From Metellina segmentata (lineage: Eukaryota > Arthropoda > Arachnida > Araneae > Tetragnathidae): DNA of 64,000 nucleotides. This document shows positions 11,153 to 21,197 of this stretch, piece after piece (position 1 is the first letter of the stretch; each line of letters starts with the position of its first letter). The notes beneath the pieces were generated by a model, which saw nothing but the letters and a program-made list of their open reading frames with translations, made no database searches and was not told where the DNA came from. Location of the stretch: positions 123,639,967-123,703,966 of the forward strand of contig OX375881.1 of the NCBI GenBank assembly GCA_947359465.1, read 5' to 3'. Both the position numbers and the translations under genes were made by a program.

Positions 11153-12226
11153 ATGGACGATTACACGATCGCAGAGTTAGCCGATATACATTTGGCGTAC
11201 GGGGCTGCAAATTGTAGTGGGCCAGCCGCACGGCGTTTGTACGTGGAACGATATCCGACGAGGCGTATCCCCAGTCATAATTTCTTTGCAAGACTGCACT
11301 AGAGGTTAGCTGAGACAGGTTCATTAGAAATAGCTGACAGGGACAGGGTAAGAACAGCACGGACTGCAGACGTCGAACAGAATGTGCTGCAGCATGTACA
11401 GGGGAATCCAAGAACTAGTACACGAAGTGTAGCAAACGCAGTTTGGGTTTCCCATTGCAGCGTCTGGAGGATTCTCCGAGAAGACATGCATCCGTTTCAC
11501 GTGCAGCGTGTCCAGACAGAGCAACCGGAGGATTATGCACCTCGTAATGCTTTCGCACAGTGGTACCTTGGAAAATGTGCCACAAATCCCCTTTTTCCTG
11601 CTGAAGTGTTGTTTTCCGATGAGGCATCCTTCACAAGGGAAGGAATTTTCAACACGCATAACGACCATATCTGGGCGGTCGAGAACCCGCATGCAATACG
11701 ACGTCGTGCAGCACAGATTCGATTTTCGGTCAATGAATTGGCCGGTATTATGGGAGATCACCTCATCGGACCTTACCTGTTACCGTCTCGTCTAATCGGA
11801 CCTAACTACTTGCTCTTTCTGCAGCAAGTATTGCCACAACTTTTGAGAGATGAACAGATTTCTGCATCGACGCAACAGACAATGTGGTTCCAACACGATG
11901 GAGCCCCTGCCCATTATAGCGGAGATGTTCGTAACTACCTGGATGTCACATTTGGTCAGCAGTAGATCGGACGTGGTGGTTCCGTGCGTTGGCCTGCTCG
12001 GTCACCCGACCTATCATGTCTTGATTTTTATTTCTGGGGTCATCTGAAATCGCTAGTTTACGACACCCCTGTTGACAATGATGAGGAGCTGGTTGCAAGA
12101 ATTGCAGTAGCTGCCGGAGAAATTCGAGATATGCCTGGAGTATTCCAGAATGTTCGGATGTCCATGCGTCGGAGATATGAGGCGTGCATTGTAGCCCGTG
12201 GAAGAAACTTCGAACACTTACTTTAA
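11153..12226 (+). pseudogene. Mariner-like transposase with two in-frame stops
   Basis: One 357-codon frame starts at the ATG at 11153. The N-terminal 'DDYTIAELADIHLAYGAANC' region is the DUF4817-type helix-turn-helix of arthropod transposases. Catalytic acidic residues: D156 ('FSDEASF'), D249 ('QHDGAPAHY'), D291 ('SPDLSCLDFYFWG'), giving a 41-residue gap between the last two. TAG codons at positions 50 and 271 interrupt it; frame and length are otherwise preserved, so inactivation looks recent. It lies within, and in the orientation of, the inverted repeats. Nuclear DNA cut-and-paste enzyme by family knowledge. Confidence 0.85.
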
Positions 12227-12313
12227 TCCATGTACCATTTGCTTCTTTTCATGTATTATTAAAACGATTTCTCACTTACGGTCTCTTTTCTTTACGGTGC
12301 TTCTGTGTACAAC

Positions 12314-12378
12314 ACCGCTTCAGGAAAGCATTTCCGACCCCACATTGCTATATGATTTCGAGTTGTCAGGATGTACCC
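12314..12378 (-). repeat. Right inverted repeat of the mariner-like element
   Basis: Inverted partner of 11013-11077, ending one base before the gap. Confidence 0.75.
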
Positions 12379-12379
12379 T

Positions 12380-12579
12380 NNNNNNNNNNNNNNNNNNNNN
12401 NNNNNNNNNNNNNNNNNNNNNNNNNNNNNNNNNNNNNNNNNNNNNNNNNNNNNNNNNNNNNNNNNNNNNNNNNNNNNNNNNNNNNNNNNNNNNNNNNNNN
12501 NNNNNNNNNNNNNNNNNNNNNNNNNNNNNNNNNNNNNNNNNNNNNNNNNNNNNNNNNNNNNNNNNNNNNNNNNNNNNNN
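12380..12579. other. Assembly gap (200 N)
   Basis: Exactly 200 N, a size typical of scaffolding placeholders. Sequence on the two sides need not be truly adjacent. Open frames that run through it are meaningless. Confidence 0.95.
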
Positions 12580-12795
12580 TGTGGTCTAGTGGCTTAAAAT
12601 GGCGGAATAAATGCCCAAATGATCTTCAACATTTAGACTCTTATCTAAACCCTTGAATTTATATGGCTATATTCTAAAGAGTACTTCTGCTGTGCAAAAT
12701 GGAAGCCCAAGAAATAAGCAAAAATTCGCCAAATTGGAGCCAAAGTTTTTTTTATGGCTCTAACGGAATAAATCCCTTGTCAGAGGTCTACAAGT

Positions 12796-13305
12796 ATGAG
12801 CCTCATTTTTTTTAGTCCTGATGGGGAACATTTGGTCAGTATATCTTCCATTTGTGCTAAAATGAGTACCGGTAAAGTAATGGTTGAACTGGGAATGTAC
12901 AAGACTGTTGTCATACCAATGGTAGAAGATATACAACAAATGTCGTTAAAGCTGATTGTCAAAGAACACTGCAAAATGACCAGCCTGATAACCTGTTTCA
13001 TAAATAAATCTTCCCGTGAAAGAGACGTTCGCAAAGTACATGCAGCGATGTCCATAAACCCCTTAAGCGAACTTTCGTCCCGATTCCACCGCGTATTTAA
13101 TAACGCACATTACTCCGACAAACGCAGGGCTGTGTTTCAATTGTCATACACCTCACACAATCTCCGCAAACAAACAACGAAGGCCCCTAATAGAAGAAGG
13201 GATAAAATTCATCGGAAAGGATTGCCCGGTGATGGAAAGCTCTATTATTGGGCTCGTATCCCTCTAATCGGCCTAACCGACAATCTAATCCCGGTTGAAC
13301 GATGA
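12796..13305 (+). other. Unrecognised 169-codon open frame
   Basis: The longest unexplained frame on this side of the gap. The first part has no low-complexity bias; the second (from about 13060) is basic (RRRDKIHRKG). I recognise no domain, no splice signals frame it convincingly, and the opposite strand is also open over part of it. Could be chance, a decayed element, or conserved noncoding DNA. Confidence 0.2.
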
Positions 13306-13420
13306 CGATTACGATGGCTCTTCTTTCTTGCTTTTAAAGGAGGGAATGGAGGTTTTTTCTCTCTTCCGTGGGATTAGATTCTTCTCGAGCTGCGTCAGTT
13401 GCGGTGAATGCTTTTGGGAG
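13060..13420. promoter_or_regulatory. Candidate regulatory block with Otx/bicoid-like motifs
   Basis: Less AT-rich than the flanks. Contains CTAATC twice ('ctctaatcggcc', 'atctaatcccgg') and 'gggattagatt', the core recognised by Otx/bicoid-class homeodomains. Three cores in about 120 bp may be chance; inference only. Confidence 0.2.
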
Positions 13421-13445
13421 GATGATAAACATCTAGAACCAAAAA

Positions 13446-13469
13446 GTTTTTTTTTTTGGGGGGGGGGGC
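13446..13469. repeat. Adjacent T and G homopolymers
   Basis: A T tract of about 11 followed directly by a G tract of about 10; prone to length error in assemblies. Confidence 0.8.
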
Positions 13470-13679
13470 TCTGTATTTTTGGCTGGAGGAATTTCTTAAA
13501 ATGAGAAGGACGGTTAATGGTCGGAGAGAGTTGAGTGGTGTTTTTCTTTTATTTTTTTATTTCTCTTGTTACGCGACTTTCGTGTGATAAAGGTCTGACG
13601 TTTTGTAAGCGTTTGAAAGGAATCTCTAAGTGAATTTTAAGTTTTTTAGGGTTGTGTTATACTTTCTGAGTAATCTGAG

Positions 13680-13751
13680 TTTCTGAGAATCTGGGAGAAA
13701 TGCTGTCGTTTTGTAACAGTATTGACCTCCAAGTGATACTTTAAAAAGATC
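13680..13751. repeat. Satellite remnant on the left of the gypsy insertion
   Basis: 'gtcgttttgtaac' and 'ttgacctccaagtga' resemble satellite units at 7898-8060, and the sequence continues into the satellite at 18909 if the retrotransposon is set aside. Confidence 0.4.
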
Positions 13752-14091
13752 TTTAGCGTCGGTCGCCTAATGTTGGCGCTAAACTAACTTGTGCAGGATT
13801 CCATTCAGCAGCTGGCCGCCATATCCATCTAACCACTAAAACCGGTAGAAAGTGTCGGCCTCGAAGAAAGCACTAAACGTTTTAAAACTCAACAAAACTT
13901 TATTAACATAACAAGAGGTAAAAACTATTCTAAACGTGTGCCACGAGTAACAGACAGCGCGGACACACCATGCTAAGCAGCAGAGAGGTATAAGGGAATG
14001 CAGGAAGGTCAACAGGCTATTTATAACAGGCCAATCTTAGTCTTCCGCGTGCATCACAAAACATAGTTTGCATAATAGCATTGATGCCACA
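13752..14091 (-). repeat. 3' LTR of the gypsy element
   Basis: 340 bp. In element orientation it starts TGTGGCATCAATGC. It contains an AATAAA polyadenylation signal on the minus strand (13899-13904). Confidence 0.95.
13899..13904 (-). terminator. AATAAA polyadenylation signal in the 3' LTR
   Basis: The minus strand reads AATAAA, downstream of the TATA-like box in the same LTR, as expected for the R-U5 boundary of an LTR transcript. Confidence 0.5.
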
Positions 14092-14106
14092 GTAGCCCCT
14101 CCCTAG
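14092..14106 (-). other. Polypurine tract of the gypsy element
   Basis: The minus strand reads CTAGGGAGGGGCTAC immediately before the 3' LTR: a purine-rich run where plus-strand priming is expected. Confidence 0.7.
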
Positions 14107-14283
14107 TCCCGAAGTCAGTCTCCGGACTGATAAGGGACGACAAAACGTACGTGACGACCAGATCTTGTGACAACACCCTTGCGTAGAGAAGATGTCAAGT
14201 GTTGGGTAGCATCATTAACCTTCTCAGCTGTGGATTCGAAAGACTTTGATGTACTTGCATCAGAGGGCTCTTGTAGCGGAACG

Positions 14284-17200
14284 TCAGGAGGGATGGATGA
14301 AGATAAAAGCAGGCTTCAGCCGATCAACTGACACGCTGACTCTCTTGCCCTTGATAAGCAAGGTGTAAAACTTAGGTTTACGTTCAACTACAGGGTACGG
14401 ACCGTTGTATGGTTGCTGGAGCGGTCGTCGTATGGCATCTACCCGTACAAACACATGAGATGTCTGAGCCAACTCCTTACTCACAAACACAGCTGACCTG
14501 GTAGAGTGATGCTTTGCAGGAACGGGTCTCAGCTCATTCATCTTCCGCCATAAATCTCCCAAAAGGTCTGCACGAGACGATATAGCACCAGGTGATGTGG
14601 CCCGAAGGAATTCACCCGGAATACGGAGAGAGCATCCGTAAACGAGATCAGCCGTCGTAGCTCCGATGTCATCCTTCAAGCTAGCCCGAATGCCAAGCAG
14701 TACTGTAGGCAGGACTTGAACCCATCGCTCCGTTCCATGGCTCATGATGGAACTCTTCAGGTGCCGGTGGAAGCGCTCCACTGTGCCATTGCACTTCGGA
14801 TTGTAGGCTGTGGTCCGTGTCTTGATGACACCAAGAAATTTAGTAAGGGAGGTGAAGAGGTCACTCTCAAACTGCCGTCCCTGGTCAGTGGTGATGATCT
14901 CGGGAACGCCAAATCTTGAAACCCAGCCGGAGTAGAAGGTATCAGCCACTGTAGCCGCAGTCTGGTCCTGCATTGGAAAGACCTCTGGCCACCTTGTGAA
15001 GCGATCAACGGCTGTCAGAGCGTAGACGAAACCTTTCGACGGCGGTAGAGGTCCAATAATGTCGAGATGCACATGGGCGAACCGAGCTGAAGGAAGATCA
15101 AAGGAACCAGTGGGAGAAACAGTGTGTCGTTGAACCTTAGCCTTTTGACAATTGATGCACTGTTTGCACCAGGTCTTGATATCTCTTGACATCGATGGCC
15201 AGACGAACCTTTTGCTCACCATGTCCAAAGTTGCACGTGCGCCGGGATGCGACAGTCCATGCAAAGTCTGAAAGATACTCTTACGAAAAGAATTAGGAAC
15301 ATATGGACGAATGTGACCAGTGGACACATCGCAAATCACCTCTGATGAAGCGAGTGCTAGTGACCTCAACTCAAGACCAGAATCAGATTCGCGCAAAGAT
15401 CGCAACTCCTCATCATTGCACTGGACCTTTGCCAAACTTTCGTAATCAATTTCACCAGAACTTGACAAGTTGATCTCACAAATGCGTGAAAAACTATCAG
15501 CCACCGAATTTTCAGCACCAGGCACAAACCTGATATCGGTAGAAAACTGACTTATAAACTCTAAGTGTCGAATTTGTCTAGGTGATTGTTTATCACATTT
15601 TTGCTGAAAAGCAAAGATTAGAGGCTTATGATCTGTGAAAATAACACACTGACGTCCCTCAATCATGTGCCTAAAATACTTGATTGAAGAATATACAGCT
15701 AATAGTTCACGGTCATAGCAACTATAGCGTAACTCGGCATCGTTGAGTTTTCGTGAGAAAAATCCCAATGGTTGAACCTGCCCATTGATTACCTGTTGCA
15801 AAACCCCACCAATTGCGAAATCTGAAGCATCCACGACCAAATGTAAAGAAGCATCAGGCAGAGGATGTGCCAAAAGTGCAGCATTAGAAATTGCATCTCT
15901 GCATACCTGAAATGCCAACTTGGCTTCCTCTGACCATGAAAGAACAGTTTTGTCTTTCTTCCTGCGCTTTCCATCACCCTTTGCAAGAGTATGCAAACTA
16001 GCTTGAACTTTAGCTGCATCTCTTAAAAATCGATGATAGAAGTTTGTCATTGCTAGGAAACGACGCAATTCTTCGACCGTGTGAGGTAGGGGAAATTCTA
16101 GCAAGGCTTTTACCTTTTCGGGTAGGGGTTCGATACCATCCTTAGACACAAGGAAACCCAAGAAACTGATTTTTGTCTTACCGAACTCGCATTTATCAAG
16201 GTTAATTACCAGTCCATAATCCACTAACCGCTGGAAGACTTGTTTCAAGTCGGCCTTGTGGTTTTCCTCACTTTCAGAAGCTACAATGATGTCATCAATG
16301 TACGATACACAGCAATCAAGACCCCTTAAGACGTTATCGATAAAGCGCTGAAAGCTTTGGGCTGCGCATCTCAACCCGAAGCACATGGAAGTGTATTCGT
16401 AAAGTCCAATGGGAGTTATTACTGCAGTTTTCTGAATGTCACACGGTTCAATAGGAATCTGGTGGTACGCCTTAACGAGATCGATCTTCGAAAACACCCT
16501 TTTACCACTCAAAGTATGCGTAAAATCCTGGATATGGGGTACGGGGTAACGATCAGGAATCGTAATATAATTAAGCCTCCTGTAATCCCCGCATATACGC
16601 CACCCAGAAGGTTTTTTAGGTACAAGGTGTATGGGACTTGCCCATTGACTTTTAGAAGGTCTAATTATACCTTGCCGGAGTAGTTCGCCAAATTCCTTCT
16701 TAACAGCCAACAGCTTTTCAGGAGATAACCGTCGTGCAGTGGAAAACACTGCGGGACCTTTAGTTTCAATCCAATGAGTCACAGGATGGGGCTTAGGATT
16801 TTTAACCATATTTGGGTTTGTAAGTTGTGGGTACAAGGATATAATCTCTGAAAAAGGGGTTTGCTCCGAAACCAGGGTCAAACCAAATGTTGGTCCGGGA
16901 CAAGCCAAACCCTTTGCCACTAGCATAGAGGCAGCATCAAGAAGCCGATTATTTCGCATATCCACTAACAACCCATAATGCTTTAAAAAATCCGCTCCTA
17001 TAATAGGATGAGAAACCTCTGCAACTAAAAAATTCCATTCAAAACTTCGACCAACACCAAAATTTAACCTTAACCCTTTCGAACCAAAGGTTTTGATTCT
17101 AGAACCGTTTGCTGCATACAAACTAAGGGTATCTAGAAAACTTTCAGGCGAAAGCCTCTTCGGAAAACAGCTGACCACTGCACCACTATCTACAAGATAA

Positions 17201-17316
17201 CGAAACCCTGTCATAGTGTCGCACACGAAAAGTCGGCTGTTCTGCTGGCTGTCATTTGCCGCCGATTGAACAAACGAGCCACTCAGTTTTCCGAATATTG
17301 GCATGGCTGAATACAT
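14284..17316 (-). CDS. Ty3/gypsy Pol polyprotein, 1010 aa, intact
   Basis: Domains in order: aspartic protease (DSG at residues 43-45), reverse transcriptase (about 180-360; YIDD at 339-342), RNase H (about 450-600; '[11 protein letters not shown]', Asp562 in 'FTDHKPL'), integrase zinc finger (HX3H ... CX2C), integrase core D752, D811, E847 (DDX35E), and a GPY/F-type tail ('[17 protein letters not shown]'). The start codon at 17316 overlaps the end of Gag by 34 nt in the -1 frame, the usual arrangement for -1 frameshifted Gag-Pol. The frame is uninterrupted and ends about 190 bp before the 3' LTR, so there is no env. Confidence 0.95.
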   Translation of the reverse strand: MYSAMPIFGKLSGSFVQSAANDSQQNSRLFVCDTMTGFRYLVDSGAVVSCFPKRLSPESFLDTLSLYAANGSRIKTFGSKGLRLNFGVGRSFEWNFLVAEVSHPIIGADFLKHYGLLVDMRNNRLLDAASMLVAKGLACPGPTFGLTLVSEQTPFSEIISLYPQLTNPNMVKNPKPHPVTHWIETKGPAVFSTARRLSPEKLLAVKKEFGELLRQGIIRPSKSQWASPIHLVPKKPSGWRICGDYRRLNYITIPDRYPVPHIQDFTHTLSGKRVFSKIDLVKAYHQIPIEPCDIQKTAVITPIGLYEYTSMCFGLRCAAQSFQRFIDNVLRGLDCCVSYIDDIIVASESEENHKADLKQVFQRLVDYGLVINLDKCEFGKTKISFLGFLVSKDGIEPLPEKVKALLEFPLPHTVEELRRFLAMTNFYHRFLRDAAKVQASLHTLAKGDGKRRKKDKTVLSWSEEAKLAFQVCRDAISNAALLAHPLPDASLHLVVDASDFAIGGVLQQVINGQVQPLGFFSRKLNDAELRYSCYDRELLAVYSSIKYFRHMIEGRQCVIFTDHKPLIFAFQQKCDKQSPRQIRHLEFISQFSTDIRFVPGAENSVADSFSRICEINLSSSGEIDYESLAKVQCNDEELRSLRESDSGLELRSLALASSEVICDVSTGHIRPYVPNSFRKSIFQTLHGLSHPGARATLDMVSKRFVWPSMSRDIKTWCKQCINCQKAKVQRHTVSPTGSFDLPSARFAHVHLDIIGPLPPSKGFVYALTAVDRFTRWPEVFPMQDQTAATVADTFYSGWVSRFGVPEIITTDQGRQFESDLFTSLTKFLGVIKTRTTAYNPKCNGTVERFHRHLKSSIMSHGTERWVQVLPTVLLGIRASLKDDIGATTADLVYGCSLRIPGEFLRATSPGAISSRADLLGDLWRKMNELRPVPAKHHSTRSAVFVSKELAQTSHVFVRVDAIRRPLQQPYNGPYPVVERKPKFYTLLIKGKRVSVSVDRLKPAFIFIHPS

Positions 17317-18123
17317 CTATGTGCCTTTTCCCCAAAACGTTTGTGATACCAACACAACTTGCCCTTTTCAAGACGTTCCATTGAACCATCCCGACTTTTG
17401 GGAGTACCACCCCTTACTTGTTTATTGCCCCCAGAATAGCTCCGTCGTCTCTGAAATCCCCTTGATAGCCGTTTAAACTGTACACTCAATGACGCTATTT
17501 CAGCTTTAAGTGACTGCAAAGTTACGTCCTCGGCTGCAGCAGCTGAAACGCTCACCACCGAATTCGAACATTCCGAAACATCACGAACTTTATCGGCAAC
17601 CGCTGCTAAACTGTCAAGCGAACCCTCTGTACTAACTGAAAGAATTTGCTGAACGTGCACTGGTAGCCTTTGCATCCAAAGTGCACGCAAAACATCATTT
17701 GAAAGTTTGCCAGATGACAAATTTTTCATCTCATGCAGTAACGTAGAAGGGCGTCTATCGCCTAAATGCAAGTCTTGCAGCAACAGCTTTAAACGAGATG
17801 TGTGTCTCAGATTGAGAAAAGTGCCTAACAATAGCTTCCTTAATCGTGACATACGGGTTTGCTGGGGGTTTACGAACAAGATCCCGAATTATTGAAAAAA
17901 CATTTTTATCAACTGCCGAAACGACACAATGAAATTTTGTGTTTGATTCAGTAATACCAGCAAGAAAAAACTGGCTTTCCAACTGCAAAAACCAAGTTTC
18001 GGGATCCGAATCCCAGAATGGAGGTGCTCTAAAGGCAACACGAGATACCTCAGGGGCGGCAGCAGCATTTTGATCACTAGAAACAATAGCGGAAATAGGT
18101 TCTTTGACTTCAGTGTCAGTCAT
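17283..18123 (-). pseudogene. Ty3/gypsy Gag, split by one frame change
   Basis: The first frame starts at the ATG at 18123 (an upstream ATG at 18153 is possible) and encodes the capsid N-terminal part ('PPFWDSDPETWFLQLESQF', typical of this gag family). A second frame takes over near 17800 and continues ('LLLQDLHLGDRRPSTLLHEM', 'LRALWMQRLP') to a C-terminal knuckle-like [14 protein letters not shown]...PC. The change falls beside an (AC)n/(GT)n run at about 17799-17806, so dinucleotide slippage or a sequencing indel is plausible. With identical LTRs and an intact Pol this is the only visible lesion. Confidence 0.9.
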
Positions 18124-18550
18124 ATTTAAATTCGAAATTACGCTTAAAAGCAATCAAAAGATATCTACAACACTGTTACTATAACAATATCCGCACTAAA
18201 CCTTCCAAACCAGAATGTACTGACATAAAATGATCTAGTTTAAAAGGAGCCACCAACCTATTTGCGGGCTTAAAATTACACTATGAACTTTTAAAATACA
18301 GTGTAAATAATACGATGAACAAAAACCAACATGTACCAAACTTAAGTTAAGAAAGAATTCAATTTATGAATATCAGAAAAAACGCCCAGAGCTTGATTTG
18401 GAATCTACGAAAACGTGCGAACGAAACCGGTCAAGAGCGAAAATCAGTAAACACTCACCCAAGTTCTCGTCACCCGCTCCGCAGCTATGCACTGGCTGAA
18501 TAAATAAAACGCATGCCGTGTAGCTCCAACCTCAGAAGGTTTTTACAATT
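18124..18550. other. 5' leader of the gypsy element
   Basis: About 430 bp between the primer-binding site and Gag with no recognised coding sequence. Confidence 0.7.
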
Positions 18551-18567
18551 CTCAGTCCGCGTAACCA
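18551..18567 (-). other. Candidate primer-binding site of the gypsy element
   Basis: One base after the 5' LTR the minus strand reads TGGTTACGCGGACTGAG; TGG is complementary to the CCA end of a tRNA. I could not name the tRNA. Confidence 0.55.
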
Positions 18568-18568
18568 C

Positions 18569-18908
18569 TTTAGCGTCGGTCGCCTAATGTTGGCGCTAAA
18601 CTAACTTGTGCAGGATTCCATTCAGCAGCTGGCCGCCATATCCATCTAACCACTAAAACCGGTAGAAAGTGTCGGCCTCGAAGAAAGCACTAAACGTTTT
18701 AAAACTCAACAAAACTTTATTAACATAACAAGAGGTAAAAACTATTCTAAACGTGTGCCACGAGTAACAGACAGCGCGGACACACCATGCTAAGCAGCAG
18801 AGAGGTATAAGGGAATGCAGGAAGGTCAACAGGCTATTTATAACAGGCCAATCTTAGTCTTCCGCGTGCATCACAAAACATAGTTTGCATAATAGCATTG
18901 ATGCCACA
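18569..18908 (-). repeat. 5' LTR of the gypsy element
   Basis: 340 bp, same sequence as 13752-14091. For this minus-strand element it holds the promoter. Confidence 0.95.
18835..18842 (-). promoter_or_regulatory. TATA-like box in the 5' LTR
   Basis: The minus strand reads TATAAATA, about 67 bp into the LTR and upstream of the polyadenylation signal. Confidence 0.5.
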
Positions 18909-19135
18909 GATCAATTTCATGAGATAGTTCTCCAAGGGGTTTTGACAAGATATTCATCAAAATTTGATCAATTTTGCTAATAACAAGGTATCTTGTCATC
19001 AAAGTGTCGACCATTTTTTTTTATGATGCTGAGATCAAGATCTGGTCAGATTTGTTCGAATGATCTGACACATGGTCACAAAGGTCTGGTCAGTTTTTGC
19101 TAATGACAAGATATCGAGTCGAGGCCACCAAGAGA
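18909..19135. repeat. Degenerate satellite, right part
   Basis: 'gatcaattttgctaataaca', 'caaggtatcttgtcatcaa', 'agatctggtcag' and 'tttttgctaatgacaagata' repeat the vocabulary of 7898-8060. The gypsy element inserted at a GATC in this array. Confidence 0.5.
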
Positions 19136-20320
19136 AACAAATGGTAAATACAGTACAAGCATTCAACTATCCTAAACAATGTAAATGTAATCATCGATAC
19201 TTTTAATCAATAAAATGCAATCTGAGATAAGCCCCTGTGATTTTTAGAAAAGCATTTTGTTTTAATTTTCAACTAGTTAAATTACTTGGCGTCGCTCGGG
19301 TTTAAATGGTTAAATGTTTATTGAAAAGTGAATTAGAATAAAAACTTTTCTTACATAGAAAAATGCAATCATTTATAGTTGTACAGAAAATACTTTTCTA
19401 CTTCGTTTTAACTTTTTTTTTCATAGCTTCTACAATTTACTTCGAATGAAAATATATGTATTTAATTCCTGAACAATATATTGCAATATGCAGAAGATTA
19501 AACCTTTTCAAACAGAAACAAAATTTCGATGAAAAAATGCAGATTTCTGAAAAACGAAAGATGCGCAAAGTGTCGAATTTCTAATTCCTGTGTGTGTTCT
19601 GAAATCGAACAATTCGAAAAAGACATTAGAAAAATATTGATAAAGAAGATAATGATATATGAAATTTAGTAATGCTCAAATATGACCGTGACATTTCTGT
19701 GTGTTAACTCAAGTGCACCAACGCGGGATTCTAAATCAAATTTATAAAATAAAACATTAAGTTTGGTTTGATCTCAAATAGCAAAATTACGCTTTTATGA
19801 TCAATGATTTTTCGTTTGGGCTTTTCGTATTTCACTACAAAGCGTAAGTTATGAAAATTTAAATATTTTAAACATAATTTTTTTATCAATCAAATAATAT
19901 TCTTAATTTCTGTGTAGAAATAAAGAAAACTAATCATAGAAATAAAAATATAATAATGAACTTTAATCCAAAATGCACATTATCACCTATCAAATAAAGT
20001 AGGAAATACTTTACACAGTTAACCAAAAGTTAGCTTCCCTTTAAAACGAGTCTTTTAAACTTCCATCTAAGATTCGAGTGGGTGCTGGAATTTTCTCGAA
20101 CATCATGAGTCCAAGACCGGGGTATAATGATTACTATGCAGAAAATAAATAATTCATTAAAATTCAACACCTAAATATTATATTGACAGTATTTAAAATA
20201 TTGGTAAACACATGACCCTGAATTTAATATCTGTTTATAGTTATCTTAAAATAAAAAGTTACACAACTTTTACTTTAAAAGCCTTTTTTATATATTTTAT
20301 TTATTTTTATGAAGCATAAT
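19136..20320. other. AT-rich intergenic sequence, nothing recognised
   Basis: No open frame of note, no terminal repeats seen. Confidence 0.5.
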
Positions 20321-20321
20321 T

Positions 20322-20630
20322 CTAGTCTGGTGGTTAAGATGTTAGCCTCTAGATCGTAAGGTTACTGTTCGAATCCGGGTCAGTGCAGCATGTATGTTTG
20401 TTAGCGTATGTACAGGCGGCTAGTGCACCTAAATCTGTTGTGGCCGAAAGTCTTCACGTTGGGTTGATGTGGAAGTTTGGAGAGTGGGGTGCCAGCTGAT
20501 GTTGCCTCGTCATCTGACCGTGGTTCAAAATGACGTGGTGTTGTCCTCGGATCTTTCCCTTAAGGGATTGATTCCGGACCGTCACCTATAGCCGGTTGTG
20601 TTGCTCTAGTACAACGTTAATTAAATATTA
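20322..20630 (+). repeat. tRNA-derived SINE, near full length
   Basis: Head with A-box-like 'ggtggttaagatgttagcct' and B-box 'gttcgaatccgggtc', then the family body and the 3' end 'acaacgttaattaaa'. Plus orientation, one of two copies directly upstream of the GPCR exon. Confidence 0.85.
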
Positions 20631-20865
20631 CCAAATATTATGGAAACATAATTCTACAAGTCATTACGTATTCGATTAAATATTTAGGAAAGTTGAGCGA
20701 AATAAATATATACCGCGAAGAAATTACCCGTGCCTGATATTTTGCAGGAAAAAAATAAATCCTTAAAATAGGACTCCTAAATAACTATCTGCAATAGGTA
20801 ATTTATCGAAAAGCATAAATACAAACAACCGAAATTATGTTCCTTGAGAAAAGTTGCCGAACAAC

Positions 20866-21153
20866 CGGTCTGGTTGTTAAGGTGTTAGCCTCTAGATATG
20901 AAGGTACAGGGTCAGTGCATGGATCTTTATAAACGTATAGAGGCGACTGGTGCACCTTATATCTGTCATAGCCGAAAGTCCTCACGATGGGAGGGTGTGG
21001 AAGTTTGGAGAGTGGGATGCCAGCTCAAGTGTTCCTTGTCATCTGACCAAGGTTCAAAATGACGTGGTGTTGTCGTCGAATCTTTCCCTTAAGGGATTGA
21101 CACCAAACCGCAGTCGATAGCCCGTTGTGTTGGTCTAGTACGACGTCAATTAA
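20866..21153 (+). repeat. tRNA-derived SINE abutting the GPCR exon
   Basis: Same family; the head is partly deleted around the B box. Its tail ('acgacgtcaattaaaa') ends about 45 bp before the GPCR ATG, leaving only a pyrimidine tract and AG between. Confidence 0.85.
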
Positions 21154-21171
21154 AATTACCTCACCTTGCCT

Positions 21172-21187
21172 CTTTTTTCTCTTCCAG
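21172..21187 (+). promoter_or_regulatory. Probable 3' splice site before the GPCR coding exon
   Basis: A strong pyrimidine run ending in 'cttccag' at 21187. The frame of the ATG at 21198 is open back to this AG, so coding could in principle begin in an upstream exon that I cannot see. Confidence 0.6.
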
Positions 21188-21197
21188 AGCTCTTGAA

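Larger units (their letters stand above)
11013..12378 (+). mobile_element. Tc1/mariner-superfamily element (DUF4817/DD41D type)
   Basis: The left end GGGTAGATCCTGACG... and the reverse complement of the right end GGGTACATCCTGACA... form about 65-bp imperfect inverted repeats (both include 'aaatcatata' and 'gaaatgctttcctga'). The left flank ends in TA (11011-11012). On the right the expected TA begins with T at 12379, and the following base is the first N of the assembly gap. Length 1366 bp; contains one transposase frame with two nonsense codons. Confidence 0.85.
13752..18908 (-). mobile_element. Full-length Ty3/gypsy LTR retrotransposon, 5157 bp
   Basis: Two 340-bp LTRs, read base by base as identical, flank a minus-strand gag and pol. 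The 4-bp target duplication GATC occurs at 13748-13751 and 18909-18912. Primer-binding and polypurine candidates sit where expected. Domain order protease-RT-RNase H-integrase defines Ty3/gypsy (Metaviridae-type). Identical LTRs imply a very recent insertion. It inserted into a degenerate satellite. Pol is intact; Gag is interrupted by one frame change, so this copy may not be autonomous. Confidence 0.95.

Noticed and set aside
11324..11761. 145-codon minus-strand frame over the mariner transposase
   Set aside because: Antisense shadow of the transposase frame.
12184..12656. Open frames spanning the N run
   Set aside because: They exist only because N codons are not stops.
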